DNA of 64,000 nucleotides from Gentiana macrophylla (GCA_026214975.1 CM047817.1:61226407-61290406); one strand, 5' to 3'; positions 21,128-32,886 are shown, counted from the stretch's first letter. Notes: generated by a model from the letters alone, not told the origin. Translations and numbers: made by a program.

Positions 21128-22727
21128 TGATGACAGTTAAAATATACCTATTTATGTCATCAATTCTAACCTTAAATCAGAGTTAATTATATATATTTCA
21201 TATTAAATCACGTGTTTATATTTATTATTTAATGATAAGTGATTATTAATGTGATAATTGGTATTTAGCTATTTTATTATAAAAGAGCAATTAATTGTGT
21301 GATAAATACTGATTTTGCAGATCATAACGAATTGGGAAGATAATTATCACGCAATCGAGAAATCTCAAGATAAAAGAGAAGAAAATCGGAGCATTGAAGA
21401 AAAGATTAATCAGATCAATTCAAAAGCATGGAGTGGGGAACAAGTCAGATAAAGCGGAGTGAAAACGCGTAACAATGGAAGGCTCGGTCGACCGAGCCTA
21501 GCCATTCGGTCGACCGAGCGTGTATGTTCGGTCACCCGAGCCTAATTTGATAAATGCATGTCAATCTTCTGAATTCTCCCTATGTCGGCTACAACTCCTA
21601 TATAAACAGCAGCCACGATGCTGAGAAAAACACACCACTACAACACAGAACAATTACTACAATTTGAGTTTTTAAGTTTTAGTTTTCTTTTCTTTCCTTT
21701 ATGTTCGTTCATTGTGGATTCATTGGATCCTCCGGTTGGGGAGCGCATTAAAGAGTAGGAGTCACTCTCGTCTTCGAGGGTATGACTATTCAATTATGCA
21801 ATCTTTATTCGTAGATCTGATGTATTTTATTATGGAGTAGTTTTTCTTGTATTGATTGCGTGATGTAGATTAATTTACGAACCCATATGTTTAGGTTAGA
21901 AACGTTAAGAAGTAATCATGATTTATACCAACACAGAACTGTGTTCGGTCGACCGAGACATGTCATTCGGTCGCCCGAGTGCTGTCGTTCGGTTGACCGA
22001 GCATGGTAATGTGTAGGGCAATATTATGATCGGCTTCGACTACGCGATTCTCGAATTGGAATTAAACGAGTAATTAAACTCGATCAACTTAATTATTTGT
22101 CATCATAATTTAACATGAAACCCAAAAAGTGATTGTTACTTAGGATATAGATTGAATCGGCATCTAAGAAGTACGCCTTACCCTAGGAATGTTGCTTAGA
22201 TGAGGTTACGGTTTACACCGGCATCCCTAGTTTCGTAATTGTGTCAGAAGTTATATGAGATGGAGGCATTAAAAGGCGAAGTCACGTAATGGAGGCACGA
22301 TGATTTAGATGGCCTAACCGGAGCTAAATCTACCTTAGGGGATGACTCCCGTAGTCATAATAATTAATCCTTAACGCTTGTTTTATCTCGTTATCATCCT
22401 AATTCACATGGGGGAGTTATAATCTACTAGCGTAATCAATACCATTTGTTTAGATAATATCAACCGTATTATCCGTGTTTTAGTAGTCTTTAGTTTGTCT
22501 TTGTGGTTTTTTTGTGTCTTGTGGTTGTCACTATTTTATTTATCGTGCATTTAGTTGGTCGTAGACCGCCTTTCAATTTAGTTCTAATAGGATAAAGTTG
22601 TGTTTTATTTGAGCCGAGTCTCTGTGGGATCGACCTCGACTCTATCTAGCTATACTGCAATTGAACATAGTTCTCTTGCTACTGTGTTAGTAGGCATCGA
22701 GTTAATAATTTAACTTGACCTCAATCA
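21128..22727 (+). repeat. 3' LTR of the Athila element
   Basis: This is the 1600-base partner of 12086-13687, with the same TG start and CAATCA end. Differences include GCTGTCG at 21981 against CTTTATC at 12939 and several CG-containing sites (for example CTCGAATT against CTCTGAATT). Confidence 0.95.
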
Positions 22728-22732
22728 TAAAC

Positions 22733-24046
22733 CACTTTCGAACCATGTTTGCCCGTGATTATCCAATCCTTAAACATCAAACTTTCACGTAGACACTACG
22801 GAACAAAAACGTAATCTCGTCTAGGTAAGGTGGAATTCACCGAGAATCCAACACCTTAACCACGAGGTTTCGGGATTTTACTCCTTATGCTTTCGCAGAG
22901 TGGGATTCACCGAGAATCCATCACCCAACCTCGACGATTGAAAAAACCCGTGTTCCTCGGTTTTTACCCTAATTAGTTTCTAATTAATATCAAACAATTA
23001 ATTAAAACTAATTGCGTGTTTTATACATGCCTAACTAATTCCTCGAATTAATTTCTACATGTATGCATATGGAGTGGAATTCATGATATGATGCATGTCA
23101 TGGCAATTTTCCGGTTCTACTCATACAATCTAAACATGTATTATAGTGTGGAAAATAAACACTTGAGATTGACCGCTTGCACTTCGCATATCTAATCTAT
23201 TAGAAAACAAATAACCAAAACCCTAACCAGGTTTACTACTTTCTAACATAATCTGCAGCTGTTCAAAATCTTCGACGATCGACAAACCAAACGAACTCGG
23301 ATCGCAACGAAACTTTCCAGATATGTTCCTCACTCCTTGGGCTTCATTATGGACGGTTGGATCGGAGCTTTGACTTGTCAATCTTCTCCAGTGAGCCGCC
23401 CAACTTGCTGTTGAATCTGACTTTTACAGCAGCGCATCAATGACTTCCCGAGGCCGATTGGGAATCTAGATGACTCCCGATCGACCTGAAATTTTTATCC
23501 CACGTCCAAAACTCCATATTTTTCGATCTGACCGGTTGGATTTGCGTTTCAACGGTCCAAACTCTCCCAGAAATTCGAGGAAGTCACAGATAGGGTTTCT
23601 GTGAATCCTGCGTTTTTCTATTACAACAGCTTCTTTGCAGCAACGAACGGATATCAAAACAGACTCCGATCGATGCCAAATTTTCTGGAATTGTTCATCA
23701 TCTTTCAATCTTGATTCTGACCGGAGGGATCGTCGTTTCAACGGCTCGATCAATGGGAAAAACGAAATAACTAAACAGCTACTAAACCGATCTATTTTCT
23801 GGAAATTAAAATTGCAATAAAAATAAATTACATAATTTCCTATACTCATATGAACGAATTTTCATCGTTTATATGAGTTTTACAATATCTATCTAACGGG
23901 TAAATGATGCCAACCCCAATCCATCTCTTCAACCATAGCAATTAATCATTATCAATGCATAAAACAATAAATAAAATTTACCTACATGCAATTCCACTCC
24001 TTTAAATCGTTTAATTATGATTATGACTATATAAATCGTGGAACCT
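22733..24046. other. non-coding interior of the LARD-like element, right part
   Basis: No recognisable protein. Around 23330-23760 a loosely repeated segment recurs, with GACCGGTTGGAT, CGTTTCAACGG and similar words. The 127-codon minus frame at 23466-23849 falls in these repeats and has no recognisable domain; I treat it as chance. Confidence 0.55.
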
Positions 24047-24059
24047 GGCTCCGATACCA
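24047..24059 (-). promoter_or_regulatory. primer binding site, iMet-tRNA type
   Basis: The minus strand reads TGGTATCGGAGCC directly inside the LTR, close to the standard plant iMet primer site (TGGTATCAGAGC). Confidence 0.8.
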
Positions 24060-24061
24060 CA

Positions 24062-25805
24062 TGAAGGATGCAGGTTCTTAGATCTAAACGAGTTAGATCT
24101 ACGCGTAGCGGATGGATCACGATTCATACATCACAATACATAATTAAAGGATTTAAACTACTACAAGGGGGTTAAGATCATGTTACCAATAGTAGGAAGA
24201 GAAGCCAAGATCTTAGGATGAGAAGCCTTGATCTTCCAATGTATTCTCCAAACGGTGGTTGGTGGGACACCCTTCTGATATGAGAACCTCCTCGATATGC
24301 TTCCAAGAAAAACTCCAAGTTTTTCTCCAACTGAGTGGAGCTAAAGATCGAACTCCTTAGCCTTTTTTCTCTATAAATTTCGTGGCCTCTCTTCAGAACT
24401 GCGCCTCTATAACTCTCTTTTATAATAAGAAAATCAAGAGAGAAAACATATACTCAATCGGTTTAACAAAATAAAAGAGATAATTCTAATTATTATTATC
24501 CAATAAAAATAAGAGATAATTACAATCTTATAATAAGAAAATATAATTATCCTTATAGTTAAGAGATAAATAATAAATAAATTATTTTCTTTTATTTATC
24601 CAATTAATTATTTAACAAATAAATAACTAATTACACAATATGTCATTATCCAGGAAAATTAATTTCTTGGAAAATCCAAGACATATTGGCGCCACACTAA
24701 GCCCACCAGGCCCACAGAAAATGTTTTTTTACAGATTATATTATTTAAATTTAACTAAATAATATTCATGCATATCAATTAATTAAATGAGCCAATTAAT
24801 TATCAATGAGGCCCAAATAACAAGATTATTAGTCCGAATTACGTGTCTCACATCGGGGACCATGGGACCTATAACCAGTGAGCTCTAATAATTAATTATT
24901 CATCGAACAGAATAAGTACATTAATTATTAATTCCGGGATTACGCCACCATAAACCCGAAACTGAACTCTACCGATTATAGATGTATACTTATACTCAAC
25001 CCATAGAGTGAATAAGCGTCCATTGATATAATCACTACATACGGATTAACCCTCCATAGACTGTCCATTCTAAGTGGGAAGTCTCCGTGAACCCGACTCA
25101 GAATATATTATATCTGACTAGTGATCAATTAGTCTAATATGAACTCCCGAGATCGATCACTTTCTTAGGGCTAACAAATAAGGGGACTGTCTCTCTACTT
25201 CCCACGTGAAGGAATGGATTCCATATCTGTGAAAATCAGAACTACTCACTCATCTAGAGATAGTGCCAATGAGAAGTGGCCTGGAACACATATTTAAGTG
25301 AACCGTAACTAACACATCAAACACTACCCCGGGACAAGCAAAGACACTCGTGATCACCTCAGATTAAGGTTGATCCATATATGATCATCTAATGATTTAA
25401 TAAGATTCCTCGATTACGGAATTATATCGAGAAATACTGATTAAATCGGTCAAATCTATATGAATGCCATCATATATAAATGCCCCACGTAGAGTACCTC
25501 TACCGACTTGATCCGGATAAGACTATCACACCCTAAGGTGTTCTGGGCGCATTATTGGTGTTTTAATCAAGAGACCCTAAACTCTGATTAAGTTCACCAC
25601 GGACTAACTGTTTAAGTACATCTCCACTAACTCAATCCTCACGTGTAATCCATACACTGAGTTGAGTGGTTACATACAGATATACTTAGGGTTTTCAGCA
25701 GTGTATTACTTTACAAGCACAAAGCAAGTAATAAGGTGAGATAAGTTCTGTCATTCATTATTAAAAACAATTACACAAATTGTCTTTCGGGCACTACACC
25801 TAACA
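24062..25805 (-). repeat. 5' LTR of the LARD-like element
   Basis: On the minus strand it starts TGTTAGGTGTAGTGCCCG and ends CATCCTTCA, next to the primer site. It contains no ORF. No second copy was found in the window. Confidence 0.75.
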
Positions 25806-26279
25806 AAAGGAAGCTCAAATTTGGGCAAGGTAAGGACTGGAAACTGGCACATGGCTTGTTTCAGTTTATCAAAGGCTTCCTGGGCTTTGAGATCCCATAC
25901 AAACCCCTCTTTTTTCAACATATCATTGAGTGGTCTAGACAGCACCCCATATGAAGGTACAAACCTCCTGTAAAAACCGGTGAGACCTAAAAAACCCTCA
26001 TTTCGTGATATTTCGGGGTGTAGGCCTTCGCACCATAGCTTCTATCTTAGATGGATCAGCAAAAACTTGGCCTTGTTGGATGACATGGCCCAAGTACTCA
26101 ACTCTGTCTTGTCCAAATGAACACTTGGACATCTTAGCATAGAACTTATTTGCCCTTAGCACCTCTAAAACAGCCCTCAGATGCAGCTTATGATCCTCCA
26201 TAATAGCACTGTATACTAGGATATCGTCAAAAAACACAAGCACTGACTTCCTCAAGAATGGTCTCAACAGCTCGTTCAT
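25806..26279 (-). pseudogene. RT end and start of RNase H of the Reina-like chromovirus
   Basis: 26279-25998 contains the catalytic box VFFDDILVYS and CSFGQDRVEYLGHVI. A shift near 26000 leads to the tether and the start of RNase H (LKAQEAFDKLKQAM, LPKFELPF), which stops where the LARD-like element begins at 25805. The RNase H catalytic Asp that would follow is missing. Confidence 0.9.
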
Positions 26280-26308
26280 ATTCCTCTGGAAAGTGGCTGG
26301 GGCATTGG

Positions 26309-27119
26309 TCAGACCAAGGGCATCACCATAAACTCGAAGTGCCCATAATGGGTGACAAAGGCAGTCTTTTGTGTGTCACCTTCTTGCATCAGGATTTGAT
26401 GGAACCCTGATCTCAAGTCAATTTTGCTGAAGATCCTGGCCCTTCCCAACTCATCTAACAAATCATCAATTATTGGGATGGGATACCTGTCCTTAACAGT
26501 CATATCATTCAGCCTCCTGTAGTCAACACAACCCCTCCAAGTGCCATCCTTCTTCTTGACCAGCAACATAGGTGATGCAAAGGGACTGTTGCTATGCTTA
26601 ACTATCCCTTGTTTAATCATATCATCCTTCTGATTATATGCATATCTGTAGGGCCTCAGCTTGATAGGATCAGTACCCTCCTTTAACAGAATGGCATGTT
26701 CATACCCTCTCTTGGGAGGTAGGCCAGTGGGGGCTTGGAACACATCCTGAAACTCCTCCAGTAAAGGCATCAATTCCTGGGGGGCAGTAGACAAGTTCTC
26801 CCCCTGAATCTGATTTAGGCATCCCATAAGACCATATGTCCCCTTTCTTAAACTGTTTACCAATTTATTACAATTGATTATCTTCAATTGTCCATCAGTG
26901 GGGGTGTCCCTCAGAACCAATGGCTTCCCATTTATATGTATAGTCAGATTCATGGTATGAAAATTGAAAGTCACAGGGCTGTGTTTACCTAACCAGTCAA
27001 CCCCAAGTACCATGTCACACCCCATCAACTGTATCAATCTAATATCATGCTAAAAGATTGACTCCTGCATGCTCCAGCTAAGGTTAGGGCACTTAAACTC
27101 ACTTTTTAGGGTGTTTCCA
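26309..27119 (-). pseudogene. protease end and N-terminal RT of the Reina-like chromovirus
   Basis: The frame 27037-26309 starts after the protease active site with [11 protein letters not shown], then RT blocks [32 protein letters not shown] and [13 protein letters not shown]. It ends by frameshift at about 26310 before NAPATFQ. The stretch 27038-27119 joins it to the gag-protease frame with a stop in between. Confidence 0.9.
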
Positions 27120-28382
27120 TCAGCAACTTTTACAACCAGCATCTTTTACAACCTTCAAATCCAAAAAGGAGTGGGAGGCACCACTGTCAACTAGGATCAT
27201 GATAGGCCTCCTCTTAAGCATTCCCTTGATCTTAAAAGTATTTGCAGACACCGGCCCAGTCATTGTATAAACTGAAAGTTGTGGGGATTTCTCAGCCTGA
27301 ATCTCTTGGGTGTAATCTTCCTCTTCCACAAAATCCTCAACCTCAGCCACTATAAAATGCAAGTGTTTCTGTTTGCATTTATGTCCAGGTGTGAATTTCT
27401 CATCACACCTAAAGCATAGTCCCTTAGATTTCTTATCCTGCAGCTCCTTTGGTGTTATAGCTCTCTGTAAAATTGGTTTGTGTTCTGTCTGAGGCAATTT
27501 ATCGAACACCTTAGGGGCAAATGGCACCTGCTTGATCTGTCCCCCAGAATATGAAATCCTAGGCAAAGGCTTCTGATTCATAGATAAGAGCACACATTCC
27601 TGGCATCTAGCAGCTTCTACTGCAGCTGACATAGTGGCAGGGTGCATTAGTCGGACCATGGCCTTAATCTCATTTTTAAGGCCTCGGATGAAGCAGGAAA
27701 CATAATGATACTCAGAAATCCTAGGACACTGCAATTGCACCATGCATTTTAACTCCTCAAACTCTGCTAAATACTCATCTACATAGCCAGATTGTTTCAA
27801 CTGATGAAATTCATCCACTGCCATCTCCATTGACTTGCAACCAAAACACTTCAACACTTCTTCTCTGAGAATTGGCCAAGTTAAGTAAGGAAATGCTGAA
27901 CTCAAACCTCCGAACCAGATATCAACCGATCCTCTCAAGTGCATTTCAGCAAACCCTACCTTGTGATTTTCTGGTGTATTATGAATCTGGAAAAATCGTT
28001 CACTCCTCCTAATCCATTCCATTGGGGATTCACCAGTGAAAATTGGAAAATCAAGCTTAGGAATCTTACAGGATTGCTCTGAACGTTCACCTTTCGAAGA
28101 AGTTTCGGTTGAATCGACTTGAACTTGCTCATCACGACGTGGCGTGGGTAATAATCCATCTCCTAAAACTGATGTTCTAATTGTTGCAGCTGGAACAGTC
28201 GGAGGTAAAGCTAATTCGAGCTTTTGTTCTACCTTCTCGAAGAACGCTGCCATCATCTGACGCATAGATTCACCTTGAGAAACGATTTTATGACCCAGTT
28301 CTTCAAATTTTGCTGTGAACTCCTCGTTCATCTTTTGATGCGAAGAACGCAACTCCTCAATCGATTTGGCAACCATGATCAC
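27120..28382 (-). pseudogene. gag and protease start of the Reina-like chromovirus
   Basis: An open frame of 420 codons. An N-terminal coiled-coil-like segment is followed by the capsid domain (LDFPIFTGESPMEWI, YVDEYLAEFEELK), one CCHC-like knuckle (CFRCDEKFTPGHKC near residue 325) and the protease active site ILVDSGASHSFLD near residue 400. It ends shortly after, where a frameshift separates it from the RT frame. Its start at 28382 is 25 bases from the primer site. This is the best preserved gag in the window. Confidence 0.92.
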
Positions 28383-28406
28383 CAGTTACAGGCAGAGGAA
28401 AGACTT

Positions 28407-28417
28407 CTCTGATACCA
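28407..28417 (-). promoter_or_regulatory. primer binding site, iMet-tRNA type
   Basis: The plus strand CTCTGATACCA is TGGTATCAGAG on the element strand, two bases inside the 5' LTR. Confidence 0.88.
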
Positions 28418-28419
28418 GA

Positions 28420-28648
28420 TGTTAGGATAGTGATCCTAACTAGGGTTTGATTTAGAGAATTAGGAAGAACAGAGGGGAAGACAGAGAGAAACCAGGGAAA
28501 ATAGGCGGGAAAGATATTTTTATTAGCAATCAAAAGTGAGCAATATACAACACACACTTCCCTTATATACCTCTTGGCTCAAGGATGTAAGGGACCCACA
28601 CACTTATTCGATCACTTAGAAATATCTAGAAATATCTAGTTCCTAACA
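28420..28648 (-). repeat. 5' LTR of the Reina-like chromovirus
   Basis: 229 bp, TGTTAGGATAG to CCTAACA on the plus strand, paired with 7186-7421. The complement of a TATA box, CCTTATATA, is at 28561-28569. The target duplication gcgtt follows. Confidence 0.95.
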
Positions 28649-28810
28649 GCGTTTTTTCATCTCCTACTTCAAATGTCGTTGGAGAAAACAATGTTTGGCC
28701 GCCGCTTCATCGCCGGTCGTTAAAGCTGATAGCAACGGTATTTCTTCTCCATCTTCTTAATTCTTTTTTTCTTCTGGTTTCTGCCTTTTTGCCATATTTG
28801 GGGATGTGAC
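28649..28810 (+). repeat. inner piece of the left arm of the inverted duplication
   Basis: It matches the reverse complement of about 31134-31290, including ACAATGTTTGGCCGCC and AGCAACGGTATTTCTTC. Similarity stops near 28810 and 31134, which defines the loop. Confidence 0.88.
28654..28760 (+). pseudogene. exon-like ORF, 3' half
   Basis: The frame from 7083 continues here in phase (FFISYFKCRWRKQC, then PVVKADSNG) and stops at 28758-28760. The context AACGGTATTT at 28733 looks like a splice donor and is kept in both arms, so the coding part may have ended there and the rest may be intron. No protein family is recognised. Confidence 0.35.
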
Positions 28811-29813
28811 AATTATGTTCACTCTTCCTATAACTCGGTGTTTTGCAACACTTTATCAAATCTTCCTTTCTTTATATTGGCTCTAGTCAGTCATGTGAAT
28901 GCTTTGAGGAAACAATTTGAGAAGCAGTTGTCATTGGGAGCGTCTGTATCATAACACATTGCAGGTGACTTGAGTATGTTGATTGTCTTCATTTCTTATC
29001 TTGTTGTATCGCATCATCATTTTCTTACAGATCTTCTTCTATGGTTTTTATTGAGGCTACGGCTTGCACAACTGTATTTGGCTACTTTTTGTCCGTTGGG
29101 AGTCTCTGATGGTTCTTCAATCCCCTTATGTGCAGAAAAGTCTCTTTTGGTACTTCAATCCACAAGGTCACGCTGTGTGGCATCTTTTTCATGGGTTTTA
29201 ACTCGTATATTGCTAACGAGTTCTTGATGTATTGTTGTCTTACAAGCCCAAGCTAAGGGGGGTTGGACTCCTAAAGTAAGATACTTGTAGAGGTTTTTTT
29301 ACCAATCATGAAGAATTGAAGATTCCAAAGCCAAAGGCGCAGTATATATCTGGTGTAGGGCTGAGGCTTTTTGTATAAGAATATATACTAGAGTTGTGTA
29401 CAAGTCATGATTCTTCTTATTTTATTTTAGTATTAATATGATTTATTTTAAGAACATGATGTATAAGTTTACCTGCTATAAGCCTTTTGAGTTTGTTGGG
29501 ATTCTTTATGTTTTCTTGAAGAAACATAACACATCAGGTCAAAACTTAAGAATACATGTGAATACCCATTTGTAAATGATTGTTGTGCAATGTACCTTAC
29601 AAATTGAATCCAGAAAGACATTATTAATAAAAGAGAATGGAAAACTCATTCAATTAATGATTCATTTAGTGAATCATCTTATTACTAGGAAGTGTGCTAC
29701 CTGATGTATGCTGCAACTTTCCTCCCCAACCATAATGATGAACAAATCTACACTATATAATAAAATATATATATATTAGCTACAAAACTATTTCAGTCTT
29801 TTATAAGCTACAA

Positions 29814-29952
29814 TAATCTACAAAACTTGTGCATTTCTCCATTTTTCACAATTTAGGTCATCTATGTCAAGAGTATGACCGACAACACTAATCTACAGAA
29901 CTTGTTTATTTTTCCATTTTTACAACACAGGTTATTTAAGTCAAAGAGTATC
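29814..29952. repeat. two-copy direct repeat of about 75 bp
   Basis: AATCTACAAAACTTGTGC... at 29814 is repeated as AATCTACAGAACTTGTTT... at 29889; both copies continue through TCCATTTTT and TCAAGAGTAT-like sequence with scattered differences. Confidence 0.75.
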
Positions 29953-30842
29953 AATAGTTTCATGCCAATCCAATTGTGAATGTACATAGAAAGATCCAAA
30001 AAATCAGCCAAGAAAATATACAAGAGCAATGAGGTCTATCATTTGAAAACCAGGTAGGATAACATGATTAATTCATTAGATGGAATCATCACAAAGTACC
30101 ATGCACCCCACCCCTACGTACCATGCTGGGTCCGCCCCTGAGTTAATTAACAATTTCAAATCTAGAACGATGCTTCCATTTTCATTGCTAATCCTCTCAT
30201 GAATTCCATTGGTGCGAGTATATCTTGATGTGCTAGTTGTTTCTTCATCCAAATCCGAAGGACGGTTTCTTGGTTATTATCATCCTAATCAAACCATCAT
30301 GGATTTGCTAAAGATTTCGGACTTCTAATAAAAGTTGCCCGGCCGTACAAAGCAACATATGGTTCTGAGATTTCCTTTCTGCTACAAGAACAAATAAGAG
30401 TATCAAAACATAATATCCGACGAGAACTATACCCAAACATCATTTACAAAGATTATGAGAACTACAAAACGAACATGAATTATTGCATCATTACACCACC
30501 AAAATACACCCTATACCTATTAGCCGAATGCACCCAAAACAACAAGAAACAAATTCGTCAAAACTAAGAGTGGTCATTTATTTACCAAGGGAATCATACT
30601 GCAACAATGCCTAATCACAAAAATAGATTTTCCTAAAAAGGCATCTTGTAAAACTAGTCCATCCATCGTGAGCAAGTAAGGTCAAGACTGCAAGAAAACC
30701 ACCAGTCATTTAAAAGCCTAACATAATTTTGGGTTGAAAAATGGGTTAAGCAAAATCATATATAAACTATCTTAGGCATTCAAAAAACTAAAAGTGGCAA
30801 CATATCCAAAACACAATAACACTAGAAGCCCCAAAAGCTCAT

Positions 30843-30938
30843 GAGCAACAAATTGATTTTAGCACATCCCATGATCAAACATCCAATGTTGAGCAACAAA
30901 TTGACTCTATCCCATCCCATGATCAAACATCCAATGTT
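30843..30938. repeat. two-copy 48-bp tandem repeat
   Basis: GAGCAACAAATTGA followed by CATCCCATGATCAAACATCC occurs at 30843 and 30891. Confidence 0.9.
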
Positions 30939-31133
30939 GTTACTAGACAGGAATTTAATAATGGACTCAAAAATCATTTTTCTCATACTGAAGAAAATAC
31001 CAACGAAAAACATAGTTTGGGTTGCAAAATTAAGCAGACAAATCCACAGAACCCATAATAGTTTCACTCCTTAAAATCAGATTTTGTAATAATAAAACGT
31101 TAGGCCACCGTAATTTTCAGTTCCATTCAAACC

Positions 31134-31615
31134 TGCTAATTGTCCCATTTCCAAATATGGCAAAAGGCAAAAACCAGAAGAAAAAATAATTAAGAAGATG
31201 AAGAAGAAATACCGTTGCTATCAGCTTTAACGACCGGCGGCCAAACATTGTTTTCTCCGACGACATTTGAAGTAGGAGATGAAAAAAGGCCTTATTGTCG
31301 ACGAAATCTAGAAATACTTCGTCGATCTGTCGTATTTTCCACTTCCGCCGATTACCATCCGCCGGCGTGGAGCATCAACTTGCTGAGAGAGAGAGAGATG
31401 AGAGGTAGGGATATTTTCGATTTGGGATGAGTGAAATACGGGCAAGATCAGAATTTCTTTTTTTAATATATTGAGTGAGAGAATAATTAATCGGCACCGT
31501 TTTTTTTTTTTTTTTCCTTCTAATTAGGATGAATTTGTTTGTTTAAAAGAGAGTGACATGTGTCAGCTTCTCATTGGTCCACATAAAACCTCCGTAGTTG
31601 GAGTCACTACAGTAG
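31134..31615 (-). repeat. right arm of the large inverted duplication
   Basis: This is the reverse complement of the three left-arm pieces and lacks both the MITE array and the chromovirus, so it shows the pre-insertion order. Its copy of the exon-like ORF has a stop. No matching short duplication is found outside the arms, so classification as a long-TIR transposon is not proven. Confidence 0.88.
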
Positions 31616-31637
31616 ACTCTCCCCAGCACAAAGCTAT

Positions 31638-32245
31638 TGATGTTGTGCTGAACACCAGATTTACGGTAACAGTGTTTATCTTGAGGATAAGAGGCTTAAT
31701 GTGAGTGATTTCTCCGGCGAGAGTATGGTGGTGGATAAGAACATGGGTGGCGGAAAGGTGTTTGTGAAGAACAAGTGAGTGAGTCGACAAATTGACAGAG
31801 TGTATCTGCTTGTATTAGATCTTGGATTAGAGATTAAATTTCTATTACATTTGTGATTCCATATTTATAGGCTAAATACTAGGTCGGTTTACTGTTCATC
31901 GATAAGACAATTAAGTATGCATGCAATACAAGTGTCCTAGCCAGCTGTTAGGATGGACTAGCTGGATTGGCCAGCTGAATTGATAAGTACGGCGAGCAGA
32001 AAGCAGCAAACAGCGGACTCATTCGTGCCTTGTCTTGGAATCATCTTGACCATATGGGTAGAAATCACATGGAGAGGTGGAGTCCGGTTTTATGACTAGC
32101 GGACAGGCTCCATCTTACTGTTAGCGGGCAGGCCCCGGTTAGTGAACAGGGGATAGAGGAGAATGAGGCCCAATATCTATGTTAATGGGCTATGATAATA
32201 GGCCCAATCTAGATGAACATGACCTATTCCGATTCGGGTATATCA
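31638..32245 (-). repeat. 3' LTR of the Tat element
   Basis: 608 bp from TGATGTTGTGCTGA to GGGTATATCA. The complement of a TATA box (TATTTATA) is at 31862-31869. It pairs with 59806-60415. Confidence 0.95.
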
Positions 32246-32886
32246 ATGGCCTCCTACTCTGTGCCTGGCGTGTCCGCCGAGGCGGAGAGTAGTTATTGAA
32301 GAAGAACTTAGGAGTTACACCTTTGTGTTGTCGCTTGTGACAGAGGTATGTTGATAATGTTCTATCGGGCTTGAACCAGTGTTGGTGTAAATCACCAGTT
32401 GTATGCTGTGCATTTGTAGCGGACAGGCTTGATCGCCGATAATGTTCTATCGGGATTGAATCAGTGTTAGTATTGCGTAGCGAATTACCGATTATATGCT
32501 GCGCTTTGTGGCGGAGAGGCTCAATTGCCGACAACGTTCTGTCGGACTTAATTAAGTGATAGCGTTCTATCAGAGATGGTTTGTTGAATAGGCCACAGCG
32601 GGCGTTGATAGATGTTGGTCGCTTGAAGAAGTATTTGTGGATGCCTGATAATCTGAGGTCGTGTGTTCGGATAGCTTGATGTTCACTGGAAGGGGTTTGA
32701 ACGGTTGGGGGTGATAACGGATGTATCGGTCCATTTAAACGCGTCGCGTCGATCACGTAACCGACACACGTTTTGAATCGAACCGCCCTTCGCTCACGAT
32801 TGGCGGAGGGGAATCGGTAACCGTTCTCGTCATCATTACATTCAAAATTTGAATTTCCAAGCGTCGTTCCCTCTTCAATTTCCCTC

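Larger units (their letters stand above)
12086..22727 (+). mobile_element. Athila-type Ty3/gypsy element, plus strand, no env-like gene
   Basis: LTRs of about 1.6 kb (12086-13687 and 21128-22727) are flanked by the duplication taaac (12081-12085 and 22728-22732). The Asp-tRNA-type primer site TGGCGCCGTTGCCGGGGA, the DLGASVNLMP protease motif and the order gag, protease, RT, RNase H, integrase are typical of the Athila clade. About 1.46 kb between integrase and the 3' LTR lacks an ORF, so the env-like gene of larger Athila elements is absent. Frameshifts and at least one stop make it inactive. The LTRs differ at a modest number of sites and a few small indels, so it is not ancient. Confidence 0.95.
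9001..25805 (-). mobile_element. non-coding copia-like LTR element (LARD-like) with one LTR, minus strand
   Basis: Foreign sequence interrupts the RNase H of the Reina-like chromovirus. Its right end is a 1.74 kb LTR (24062-25805) followed inward by an iMet-type primer site (24047-24059). The interior (9001-12080 and 22733-24046, split by an Athila element) has no recognisable gag or pol. No second LTR is seen at the left end; 9001 simply joins interior sequence to chromovirus sequence. I read this as a large non-autonomous element whose 3' LTR was deleted together with part of the host RNase H. Assignment to copia rests only on the primer site and LTR style. Confidence 0.6.
7186..28648 (-). 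mobile_element. Ty3/gypsy chromovirus with short LTRs (Reina-like), minus strand
   Basis: LTRs at 7186-7421 and 28420-28648 are flanked by the 5-bp duplication gcgtt (7181-7185 and 28649-28653). The reading direction is minus: primer site at 28407-28417, gag 27120-28382, protease/RT 26309-27119, RT/RNase H 25806-26279, then (after a large insertion at 9001-25805) the RNase H end and integrase at 7597-9000, a chromodomain at about 7443-7596 and a polypurine tract at 7423-7434. The very short LTRs fit the Reina group; this clade call is an inference. Confidence 0.93.
28811..31133. other. loop of the inverted duplication, no clear gene
   Basis: This 2.3 kb between the arms has no convincing ORF. 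It contains a two-copy repeat of about 75 bp (29814-29952), a 48-bp repeat (30843-30938) and a hAT-like terminus TGGGTCCGCCCCTG ending at 30141 without a visible partner. A possible splice acceptor TTTTCTTACAG occurs near 29030. Whether it includes exons belonging to the arm ORF cannot be told by eye. Confidence 0.5.

Noticed and set aside
23466..23849. A 127-codon minus-strand protein in the LARD-like interior
   Set aside because: It lies in loosely repeated non-coding sequence and has no domain; such frames are expected by chance.
28970..29227. An 85-codon ORF in the loop as a captured gene
   Set aside because: Leu/Ser-rich with no recognisable family; other frames are equally plausible, so no call was made.
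5344..31615. A Mutator-like element with long terminal inverted repeats
   Set aside because: No matching 9-bp duplication is visible outside the arms and no transposase is present; I keep the neutral term inverted duplication.
31563..31790. ORFs starting MSTHSLVLHKHL at 31563-31790 and 59659-59958
   Set aside because: Both are read from the Tat LTR and its flank; being in both LTRs is expected and is not evidence of a gene.
32190..32756. A 188-codon minus-strand ORF next to the 3' LTR
   Set aside because: It overlaps the LTR and the region before the antisense promoter, has no domain, and is absent at the other LTR.
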